Shown here one piece after another: positions 27,501 to 39,500 of a DNA stretch of 64,000 bases. A model generated the notes under the pieces. The model made no database searches and was not told the origin of the DNA. It saw only the letters and a program-made list of their open reading frames with translations. The stretch lies in NCBI GenBank assembly GCA_013397795.1, contig VZTJ01004023.1, forward strand, positions 1,361,422 to 1,425,421. The letters run 5' to 3'. The position numbers and the translations under genes are program-made. The DNA comes from Orthonyx spaldingii. Its lineage: Eukaryota > Chordata > Aves > Passeriformes > Orthonychidae. Position 1 is the stretch's first letter. The number at the start of each line of letters is the position of its first letter.

Positions 27501-30500
27501 CCTGAATTTCCGTGAGTAATATTTCTGGATGGGGGTTATAGCTCTGCTTGTCAGTCTGAAAATTTTGGTTTAATGTAGGTTATTTAAAACTTGTGCCTGA
27601 TACATTTTTGAAGCTACCTTTTTTCATTAATTCCAATAGTTTTAGCTGTATATAATGACAGTGAGCAGAGCTGGTGGAACAGAAGTTTCTTAGGCTAAAA
27701 TGAACACATTATTACATTTTTTGAACAGTCTCGGTAGAAGGAAGTCTCGTGGTGAGGCTGATGGAGGCTGGCACTGCTCTGCTTCCTGCAAAGACAATGC
27801 AGTCTCTGGCCCACTGGTGTTCAGGCTGGAGTGACAGTGTTGCTGGGTTATTGGTGGCAGTTCTTAGGGAGCACTTTGGCAGCTCTGTTTTCCCCAGGCC
27901 AGTCAGACACGACGCGCTGCCTCCGTGGTTGGAAATTCGTGGTTTGGTCAACTCCTTGCTGAGAAACTGGGCACCTCTTGGGAGGGTGATGTGGGGCTGT
28001 GCTGAGGCTCCAGAAAAACCTCCCCCTCTCTGTGAGGAGCCTGCCCTGGACCCAACGTGTGCTCCTTGGCTTGTTGGCAGCCAAACATGAAATCATTCTT
28101 GAACCCAGAGCTGGAGTGGCAATAATGTGGATGCCTGTGTTCCACCAGGAATGCAAACTGTGTTTTCTGATACTGCTGATGAGATGAATGGAATGGAAAT
28201 AGAGGAGTGTGATCTGCATAATTATTCACATCTTGAAATGCTTTGACCATAACTAAGTGCTTGCAGCCCTCAAGTGTTCCCTTTGGTTATTTAGGGCCCA
28301 ATGATTGGAATGTTTTACAACAGTGAACGTTTACAGCAGTAAAAGTAAACCAATGTCTCTACATGCCCCTCATTATCTCTTAGATTGCTCTTGAATGTTT
28401 TCCCTATCTTTTTTCTTGGACTGTATTTCTTTTCTTTTTTTTTCCTGACAAACAACAAAAAACCCCTTGCCTTTTCTTTTATTTGGGAAGGCTCCTTGGA
28501 AGTTACAGTTCACAGGCCTGCAAACCCTGAAAAAATGGCCCTGTGTTTTCCATTTTCCTGTCTTCAGTGACCAATAACACCTGTGAAACAATTAAAATGG
28601 AATTAAAGTTAATCAAAATTAAAATGGAAGAAACTTTATTTACTTGTGGGTGTTTTCTGACAGGGGGAAGAAAAGCTCAATGAACTTTCAGTAGCAGGAA
28701 GCTGTTACATTGGATCTCTGTCTTGTGGAATTGTCTTTGGACAAGCGGATTAAAAATTTGTCAGTGCTAGAATAAATGATGTTTGTGGTTAGACAAAGCA
28801 CAACAGGCAGTGCAGGATTTTAACAATTATGCACAGTGTCTTCTGACAAGCATCTTTTAGCAATTATGCACAGTGTCTTTTGCTTATTGTTATTTTAATA
28901 TGTGTTCCTAATTCTGAAGATAAAATGTCAGGGGTCATTCAATGTTGTGATATAGAAACTGGCTTAATGAGATTCTAAATATCTTTAGATATTCTAAATA
29001 TCTAGTAATTTCAATTCTAGTACTCTTCACATTTCTTCCACTCCAGTAGTTCTGTTTAACAAAAAAAAAAACCAAACCAAACAACAAAAAACCCCAAAAG
29101 TGTCCTAATTGTTCCCTTTCATTGTTTAAGACAAATGGATCAAATTCCATAAATCACATTGACATGGCTTTTTATACCTCTCCCAAAATTAGTTTTATAC
29201 TTCTGGCCCTTAAAGGGAACAGATACAGTCTTTGTCATGCCACCACCATGCTTTTGAAGGTGAGAAATGATCTAACACAGTAGAGCCACTTGAAGTTTCC
29301 ACATGATGTAAAAGAATAAGTGTGGGCAAGGATGAATTTCATTTTCCCGGTAACATCCAATAACACCGGCGTTCATGTCTCCCTTCCAGGATTTGCATGT
29401 TGGGCAACAGGACTCTGTCAAGAGATCACTTTGATGTTTGTGCCAAAACTGTAGTTAAGGATAACATAACTGTGGCCTCTGAGCTTTGGGAGCTCTTCTG
29501 CCACACCACAAACTTAACCACCGAGCACTGTGATGAATATTTCCTAATGAACAACGTCTCGGAGATAGCAGGAATTCCAGGAGCTGCTAGTGGCATTTTA
29601 ATAGGTATGGCAGAACAATTTTTTTTCCCTTAAAGAGGAGGCATGCTGAGCAGCTGAAATGGGTCAAACTCTTCCCTGCTGGTTAAGAAAGAGAGACTGA
29701 AGAAATGTAATTACAGTGAAGAAAATTATCTTCAATAAAGAAAGTCAAGTTTTATAACCTTTAAAAAGAGGGGATGGCACTTTTGTTCTGACACAGTACT
29801 TGTCTGCTGTAAAATTGATTAAATTTCCCTTGTTCATCTCAAAATTTCAGCATGAAGTCAGCTGTAAGTATAAGTTATACTAACATGAATAAGTTATTAC
29901 AATTTTTCAGAACTCAGTAGTGACAGGTCTCCACTTTAGAGAGGTTAAGATTATGCCCTGAAAGATAAGAGTACTTGTATAGAAATAGTGTGTCTCCTTC
30001 TTTGCCCACTCCTGAATAAAGTATAATTGAAAAGTGTTCATTATTGAAATGAACACAAGAGAGCAGCTGCTTTGTGCAGGTGTTGAGTGCCAAAGGTTTC
30101 CATTTTCACAGAAACCAGCAGTCCACTTTCTAAGATTATAAGAAGACTTAGCATTTGTTAGTGAAATTTCAAATGCCAAATATATAACTTTGTAATTCTT
30201 CCACTGACTGAAGAACAAACCCATTTCTGTCTAGAAAACTGGTCAATGTTGCTGCTTTGCATTTTCTGAGCTAGTGTGATATGGTGGCTCATAAAAGTAT
30301 TCAGTGTATTTCCTTGGGTTAAAATAGGTATGAGGTTAAAAGAATGTTATATTTAGTAATAATAAAGTTTAAGTTGCTTAGACTTCTGTAGGCTATTGAT
30401 ACATATTTGTGGTTTTTGAATACTGAAAACATGCAATGTGAATTTTCTTTCATGCAACTTGTATATGTCTTCATTTGTGTTGATGACTGAATTGCATTTG

Positions 30501-33500
30501 TAATCCTCAGTTGTAAACCCATTATAACGAGAACAGGTTTGAACTGAAGCATGCTTTTCTTTTCTGTGCTGTGATAATAACCTTGAAGACAACTTATGGA
30601 GCAATTATTTGGAGAAAGGAGAGATACTGGAGAGATCACATCAGCCCTCTGTGGATGTAGCAGGCCAGAAAAACAACCTGCACCTGTACGTGCTGTCAGA
30701 TATCTCCACGTCGTTCATGGTGCTGGTTGGCATCTTCTTCCCTTCAGTGACTGGTGAGAATGCTGGGATGAGGGGGCTTCCTGGGGCTCTGAGCTTCCTC
30801 CTGCCCTGTGATCTTACCAAAATGTACTTTCAGGTATCATGGCTGGTTCAAACAGATCAGGGGACCTCAAAGATGCGCAGAAATCCATCCCTGTTGGAAC
30901 AATTCTTGCCATTGTCACCACATCTCTAGTCTGTATCCTTTTAAAAATTACTGTACTGCTGGTACATTGTATCTGATTTGTGGAATGGCTTTCAGATCAC
31001 CAAATTGTCAGTGCATCTGTGATTGGCCAGTGGGGGAAAAAACCCAACAGAACATCAGTCCTTGAGCCGAAAGAATTGTAATTATTATCCTCATATTTTC
31101 CATCCTCCTTTCTTGTTGGATTCTGTTCTTTTGCATTCCCTTTGCTGTTCTTTGCTACACAATGATCTATAGCTTTTCAGGATGTGGTGTACTCAGAGAT
31201 ATTTCTCTGTTTTTTTAGGTTGCAGTAAAAACATTAAGATGAGGGGAGGCTTTAATCACAGAGTTCATAAATTTCAGTTCCTTTTTCAAAAAAAAAAAAG
31301 CCTTTTCTTTGGAGTGACTTTAAGGACTATAGGTTTTCTTGAACATTTTAGGACAAGATAAACTGGAGTCAGAAATTAGGCTAAGTGTTCCCAAGTGTTT
31401 TTTCAGCTTTTTAGGGTTTAGGACAACAGGAACTTTGCTTAGGAAAGACTGTCTTCATCTCTGCTCTCCTGCTAAAGAAGAGATGAGCCAAGATCTTTCA
31501 GCTTTATCTGGTTCTTGATGTCCAAAAGGACAATTTATCAACATAGAAGATTAAAAAAAAAAGAAGTCAAAAGAGTTTTCTGAATCGACCTCACCCAAAG
31601 GGCAGCTGGCCGAGATGGTGACTCTCCTGGAAATTCTGCTGTTTCATTCCTGCTTTTTGCCAAAACTTGCCAAGCTGTAAATCAGGATGCAGCTTGCTTG
31701 TCCCAGCTCTTTAGGAGCACAGCCTTTCCCAGCTGTCACTTTGGGAACTGACCCTGTACCAAGAAGTCAGCATTTCCTGTGGACATAATAAATATTAAAG
31801 CAGGTCACAGCCATAACCCCCAGCTCCGCTGGCAGCTCAGGCCTCACTCAGTGGGTAACTGGATGTGTCCGTGTTCATACACCACCCTGGGGTGCCTGAC
31901 GCTGTCACTGTCAGGAGCAATGGTTCTCCTTTCATTGCAGTCCATAATTTATAGTTGCATTTCAGGGGTAGAAGTCAAGATTTAACCATTTGTGTGAACT
32001 TAATTCACAAGATCAAAAACTTTACTGGAACACCAAATCCGGAAAGCCTGAGATATTTTGTACCCCAATGCAGAAGCAGTACAATTTTATAACAAATCTG
32101 ATAGTCAAAGACTTATTGGTGATGTGAATGCTAGCAGAGACTACAAAAAAAGAATGTGCAAGGTAATGGTTTGCCATATGTTCAAAATATCTTCAGACAC
32201 AGAAGGAGAGAGAAAAGAAGGCTTTTAATATCAGCTTCTGTAGTAGCAGAAGATTAAATTGACATTTTAGTATAAAAATGCTTCATTTGATTTTGTCTCC
32301 TTTGTCATAACATTTAAACCTGTCTTTTTTAAAAACTGAAACTTAGAAGAAGTAGAAGGCATATGTGAGCATGAGACATTAATTTACTTGCCAGCTTTAC
32401 CACGTACTTGTGGAGATGCTGGAGTGCAAATGCCATGGGATGGAGGCACATACTGTCCTTTCCACAATACTTTCATCTGCCATGTCTAAACAAATTCTAC
32501 TTCCTTAGCACATTCTGTCCTCCAGACTTCAGTTGTGTGTTATTATTTGGAGCCTGCATAGAAGGTGTTGTCCTGAGAGATAAGTAAGTTTTACTGCTTT
32601 AATGCTCTCCTTTGTCTTTCTTTTTTTTGCAGTGTAGGTGTGTTCTTGCCCATTTTGTCTGCATGCCCCACTCGTCTCCTTGTTTTTTTTTTTTTTAATT
32701 TTTACTTCTGGGTGCTTTTTAAGCCACATTTGTATGTAAATTGTAAGCAGTGTTTTAAAATCTTCTTGTATTCGATTTGATATTTTCTGGCATTGCACCC
32801 TCAGATTTTCCATCCTGTGTCTTAATTCTTGCATTTTTTTGGTGGTAGTGAGAAATAATGTTATGATAGTAAGACAAGAATTAAAATATATCTATAATGA
32901 AAAGAAAGTTTTTGAATTGTTGAAATCAAGCTGCAGACACTTCCTATCTGTATATCAGAAGTAGCCCAGATTGTTTGCTACTTTGTGTTTTCTAGGTAAG
33001 AACATAATGTAGAATTATTAACAATGTAGTGTAGTATATTCAAACTGCAGTGTTATTAATAATAGTATTTAAATGACATGTTAAAACTGACCCAGAAACC
33101 CCAAAGGTGAGTCTCAAATAGCCTTGGAACACGAGTGCCTGAGGATGTTGGTGCCTGCAGGTACGGCGACGCGGTGAACAAGAACCTGGTGGTGGGCACC
33201 CTGTCGTGGCCCTCGCCGTGGGTCATCGTCATCGGCTCCTTCTTCTCCACCTGTGGGGCAGGTTTGCAGAGCCTCACCGGGGCCCCCCGGCTGCTCCAGG
33301 CCATAGCCAAGGACAACATCATCCCTTTCCTCTGGGTTCGTACGCCTTGAAAAGGCTTTGTGCTCATGCTGCCTAACCAGCTATCTGACTTCATGCTCTT
33401 GGGAATCAGATTTATTCTCTCCAGTTTGCCCAGCACTGAAGTGAGGGGCGATATTTTTTATTTTGATGGGTTTTTTTTCTGTTTTTGAAAACAAGGAATG

Positions 33501-36500
33501 CTTTTAAGGAGTTTAACTGGACATATGTGGCAATTTTATCAACAAGTTGAACATTCAATTCTGTGAAGCACAGAAAGCCATTAGAATAATTTGACTCCTT
33601 GCTCTAGAGAAAGAAATATGTAGAAGAATTACTTTTGTTTTTAAAAATGTGATTTGCTTTTTATTCATTACAATCTTATGAAATGCTTGCATGGTATGTG
33701 TAATGTTTGTGTTTCTTCAGATCTTTGGCCATGGAAAAGCGAACGGTGAACCGACGTGGGCTCTTCTGTTAACAGCATTGATTGCTGAGCTGGGAATCCT
33801 TATTGCTTCACTGGACATGGTGGCTCCAATTCTCTCAATGTAAGAAACAGGCTGGTTGCTGTCTCTGGGGGGGAATAGAAATACTCCTGAGTTTTGCTAG
33901 TGTGATTATCTTTCAGAACCATATCTTAAATCAGTAAAGCAAATTACTGGGGCCTGAGTTCCGCTTCTGTAATTTTTATAAATCCTCTGACTTCAGGCTC
34001 TACGTATAAATCTATTTGTTTCTGCTCTGGAGTATTGTGTGAATAAGCAAGTTTTAATTATATTTTTATTTGGTTTGGAAAAACATTTTAATCACAGAAC
34101 AAAGACAGCATTATGTTGTGAACAGATCTAACTTGATCCAATTAAAAAATGGTTCTAGCTACTTTATGCTCATAGTTCAGGCTAATAAAAATCAGAGGAG
34201 TAGGCACATGGGACAGGGCAGCAGGATTTTGACTTGAAATCAATCATGTAATTATAATATATGCCAAGATCTATAAATGTGCACGCTAAAAGGTTTTACA
34301 CTTTTGTTTTGCAGGTTTTTCTTGATGTGCTACCTCTTTGTAAATCTTGCATGTGCAGTCCAGACACTCCTGCGAACTCCAAACTGGCGGCCCCGCTTTA
34401 AATATTACCACTGGTGAGTGAAAGGCTGGCACCTCACTGAGCCTGCAGTCTGCACTTGAGAGCCTTCTCCAGGAGGGCAGGGGACATCTTTTATTGCTCT
34501 GGGTATCAGTTCTGCACAAGAGCCAGACTCAGATATGTCATGGCATGAGAGTTTCATTTTAACAACAGGATACTAAAACTGGTGGGACTGGGGACATCCA
34601 TTGGAGGTTTTACTTTCACTGCCAGTTCAAAATAGACAGTTTAAAGAAAAAAGTGCAAGAGTGTAAATGACTTGTTTTTTAAGCCTTTCTGCCCCACTAG
34701 TTATTAATACCTTTGCTTTTTGTTTTAGGGCCCTCTCATTTTTAGGCATGAGTATTTGCCTGGCACTGATGTTCATTTCATCTTGGTATTATGCTTTGGT
34801 AGCTATGCTTATTGCAGGCATGATTTACAAGTACATCGAATACCAAGGGTAAGTATTAGCTGGATAAGAAAGGGTAAGAAGGAGGCTGGATGTCTTTTTA
34901 ATGAATTATCTCTAGTCTTCACATTTGGAAAAGGAACTGTCTAGAGATGACTTGGAGGGCTTTCCTTATTAGTTCATTTTTTATTTCATTGTTTTACTGT
35001 GTCACAGCTAAGCAGAAGCCCCTGAAGTACTTTGTTGTTAAACCTCTAAAGGTGTTGGGTGAAACTTGAGTCACAGGAAGTAGAAAACTGGTTGGGATCT
35101 AGCTGCTGTGTACTGCACATGATTACTTCAGGCCCAGAACAGCTGATGCCAACCATTATATTCCAATTTATCTGGTGCAAAGGTCTGTCTAGAACAGTCC
35201 TTGGAAAGTTGAATCTGCTGATTGGGTTGCTGGAGATTAACATGGGATGGAGTCAGGCTGTCATGTGGCTGTATAACTTAATTTGGCCTAATAACTAAAT
35301 TGGGTGTTGAAATGCCAGATGTTTGTATATGCTTGGGAAGCCTTCTCTGTAGTGTTGCTTACAAATTAAGTCCAGAATAGTGGTGTCATTGTATATAGTT
35401 TACTGAAACACTTGCATTTCTCTCGTGTGATCTGTGGTATCGCAGACATTCACATACAAATTACAAATGTAGATGTGATACATGCTACGTATCATGTTAT
35501 TAAACTCATTGTAAGGTGCTCAAATCTCTATAGCTGACTGTAAGTGTACAATTAAGTGCTCATGGAGCCATATGTTGGCTGAACTGTTTGTTCTTCACAG
35601 TGCAGAGAAGGAGTGGGGTGATGGCATCCGGGGCCTGTCGCTCAGCGCAGCGAGATACGCCTTACTCAGACTGGAGGAGGGCCCTCCACACACAAAGAAC
35701 TGGAGGTACTCATCTTGCACTAATAAAATGACTGTCATGGTTATCTGCTTACACTCAAGGAATTAAACTGGACTCTAAACAAGATGCTTTTGGTCTGTGT
35801 GAATGAATTTAAATGCCCAGAATATTAAAAAAGGAAGTGTTGAGTTTGCAGTAAGCTGTCCTGTCACAGCCAAGCCCTGCTGTGTGGACTCTGTATGGGC
35901 AGACCTTTAGTGCCCTTTGGATCTTTAACTGGCCTCCAGATTGGTGAATTCAGAAGTGGAACTTGGGGAAACTGGAGGTGTGTGAGTACAGAGGTGTAGA
36001 GGCCAGGAAACGAACAGTGGACAACATTATTCCTTCTGATGTCATCCCTTCTTGGTGTTGAAAACAGATTAAGTGGGCAAGAACCCTCCTCTTGGCTGGG
36101 CATTGCACAACCCTTGGGCTCTGAAAAAGAGGACTAGGAATCTATCAAAGACAGAGTTTTATAAATCTTTTTATACTTGCTCAGCCAGACAGAAAATGCC
36201 TCAATTGATTGTGTAGCAATACCTTAAGGAACAGAAGACAGGTGGGATCTGTGTTTAGATGAAAATACTTATGTTTTCCATGTGCCAGGTTTCTGGATAC
36301 AGAATATAGGTATTTTCTTGGCAGAAGTATCCAGATAGATCTGGGAGAACAGTCTTAACAGCATGAACACTGTGTGTGCTGCAATAGTACTTGAAACAGC
36401 CTTGAAGAACACGCCTGTGAATAAAACACTAGTGCAAGCCTCTTAAACTGAGTATATCAGCAGGTTTTGTTACTGTCGGCACAATGCAGCAACAGAATTC

Positions 36501-39500
36501 TCACAGTTTCACATCTGCTTTTCACCAAGAGAAACAAAATATTAAATAAAACCCCTCGAACGTGTGAGATACAGAAAGAATGTTTCAGAGTTCATATTCA
36601 AGCACAGTATAAGTGATGAGAGGCAGTTTTTTAAAATGCTATTTTTAAAGCCTTAGTTAAAAACTATATTGTCTTTTTGATTTTGTCCAGGCCTCAGTTG
36701 CTGGTGCTTCTGAAACTTGACGAAGATTTGCATGTAAAATACCCTAGACTGTTAACATTTGCATCCCAGCTGAAAGCTGGTAAGGGTTTGACTATCATAG
36801 GATCAGTCATTCAAGGGAATTTCTTGGAAACTTACGGAGAAGCCCAGGCTGCTGAGCAGGTCAGTGCCTTAAACAAATACTTGAAGAAAGGGGTGGGTGG
36901 GCAGGTAATGCAAAATTTTGTTTCCTGATCATGCATGGAAAAAAGCATCTTATTAAGGCTGGCATGAAATACAGGACTGGTTGAGCAGTACTACAGCTGT
37001 TCAGTAAAGGACTTGCATACGTGTTTCAGCTGCCAGTTGTGGCTTTGGGAATGCAAGATCAATGCTCACAACGTTTGTAAACAGTCTTACTGCATAAAAC
37101 TGTCTTCATTGATAGGAAATAATTACTATGGAAGTTTCTCTATGCTGCTTAATGGAGGGAAGAAGGGTATTTAGTTTTCTGAATATTGCAAGTAGCATTT
37201 CAGTAACCGTCAAGCTTAGCAAATGTGTTCTTTTTCAGTGTGTTGATAAATTTATTACAAAAAGTATTGAAGGATGGTCCTGAAAATTTTTTAATAAATT
37301 ACTTAATCTTCCTCATTGTGTAAACATGACATCATAGCTCTGTTTACATGTGTATAGCATTAGCATATTTGTTTTCTTCCCCAGAGGCTTTTTCTGTAGG
37401 AAAATTGTTACAGAAGGAAAACTAATTAATGGGCTACGTGTTGATCAAGTTTATTTAGCTTTTAAACAAATATAAGGTATACTTGATAGATGTGTGGCAT
37501 TTGGTGCTTATATTTGTAAATTTAATATAGCACAGCATGTTACATGGGAATTTGAAACTGGAAATCCAGATGAAGTCAATTGGCCTTGGGTTTTAAAAAG
37601 TGAATGTTACAGGATTAGAAAATGGAAAGTGAAATAGTGACGCAGGTATCACTATCTATTACTATGAATAAGAGATGTTAACACAAACCAAAAAAACCTT
37701 ACTTTGATGTGTTAGAAATGATTATGTTTGGAAGGAAACTGTGTTTTAAACAAGTGGGTGTTTCTTTTTTTGTTTTATTAAGGAAATCTGATGAGCACAA
37801 CTTTGCATTGTGCTTTACCTATGGACATGTGAACCAGGAATTTACATTGCCGTGACAGAGAAATATTAGGAGTTCCTTTTGGAAAGGAAAACTAAGATTT
37901 TTCCTTGTCTGTCTTGCAGACTATTAAGAATATGATGGAAATTGAGAAGGTGAAAGGATTTTGTCAAGTAGTTGTAGCCAATAAAGTTCGAGAAGGAATT
38001 GCTCACTTGATCCAGTCCTGTGGACTCGGTGGCATGAAGCACAACACTGTGGTTCTGGGGTGGCCCTATGGCTGGAGACAGAGTGAAGATCCAAGGTCTT
38101 GGAAGACATTTATAGGTGAGCTTTAAAGGTGCTGTGTGATCAGACATTGTGAACAGAGATGTTTGTTACACACATGGTACACATGGGATTTTAACAGAAT
38201 CCTTGTAAGATTGGTTTTGCGTTTGTCTTTTTTCCTAGTGTTGATGGAGAAGTAGGTATTTTCTCACAAAACTCTTCTGTTTGTAATACCATTTCCTGTA
38301 GGTAAAAGACTTAAGAAAGATCTTCAAAGATTAATCTAGCAGCTAAAACTCAACGTGTCTAATGAATGGTTAAAAACTGATGGACTGGAGAGATGCCGGT
38401 TTTTTGGCAGACTATAATTTGTTTCCTAGATAATCTCTGTTTTGTCACTGGTTCTAACCTATCCTTCACTACTGGGAAACGCTCTCCTTGCCTCTATCCC
38501 TCTCCTCCTGTGGTCCAGTTACTTAATCAAATTAGAGCAGAGCAGATGCTGTCTCCTCATACTTAGCTTTGAAGGTTGCTGCTTTTATTTCAAATGTGAA
38601 ATAGGGCTTGTGTTCCTGTGGGTCTGCTGTATCCTGGCTTTGTCATTTGGACTGACCTGTCTGTGCAAGCCTTGCTGTACATACTTTTCTTTATTCAAGT
38701 GATGACTTTTATGGTTTGCTGACATTTGCTCAGTGAGTAACATTTTTCTAACCATAGATGACTCTTGCAGAATTGGAGGTAACTGTCTTCTTCCCCTCCT
38801 GGGCAGGTACTGTTCGCTGCACAACTGCAGCTCACCTGGCTTTGCTGGTTCCCAAAAATGTGTCTTTCTACCCCAGCAACCACGAGCGTTACAACGAAGG
38901 CAACATTGACGTGTGGTGGATTGTGCATGATGGAGGCATGTTGATGTTGCTTCCTTTTCTTCTCAAACAGCACAAAGTAAGCAGCTACACAGAGAATGTC
39001 CCCCACTTACTTCTGCATGTGTTAGTTTACAAAAACAAGGTCCAGTTGTACAGCTTGTATTGATAAATGAGAGCAGATATGTTGGTAAGTTTCTGTTTTG
39101 TAAAGCAAAGTATTATTGGTTCAAATAACTGAGAGTTTGTGTTCCCTCACCAGGTTTGGAGAAAATGCAAAATGAGAATTTTTACTGTAGCTCAGATGGA
39201 TGATAACAGCATCCAGATGAAGAAGGATTTGGCTACTTTCCTCTATCAACTCCGAATAGAGGCAGAGGTAGAAGTGGTAGAAATGGTAAGGGAATTGAGC
39301 CCATTTTTCACTTTATTATGCACTTGGTGATGTTTGGTTATGACTTGATTACAAGCACAATATTTGTCCTTATTTCTGCAGCACAATAGTGATATCTCAG
39401 CATATACTTACGAGAGAACTCTTATGATGGAGCAGAGATCTCAGATGCTGAGGCAAATGAGGCTGACAAAAACTGAGAGGGAAAGGGAGGTATGTAATTT

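Noticed and set aside
27749..28090. 113-codon + strand frame in intron 7
   Set aside because: GC-richer patch also open on the minus strand in two frames; no family resemblance and no splice signals fitting KCC1 phases.
32529..32834. Minus-strand Lys-rich 101-codon frame
   Set aside because: It overlaps KCC1 exon 11 antisense and a T-rich intron; the Lys run is just the complement of poly-T.
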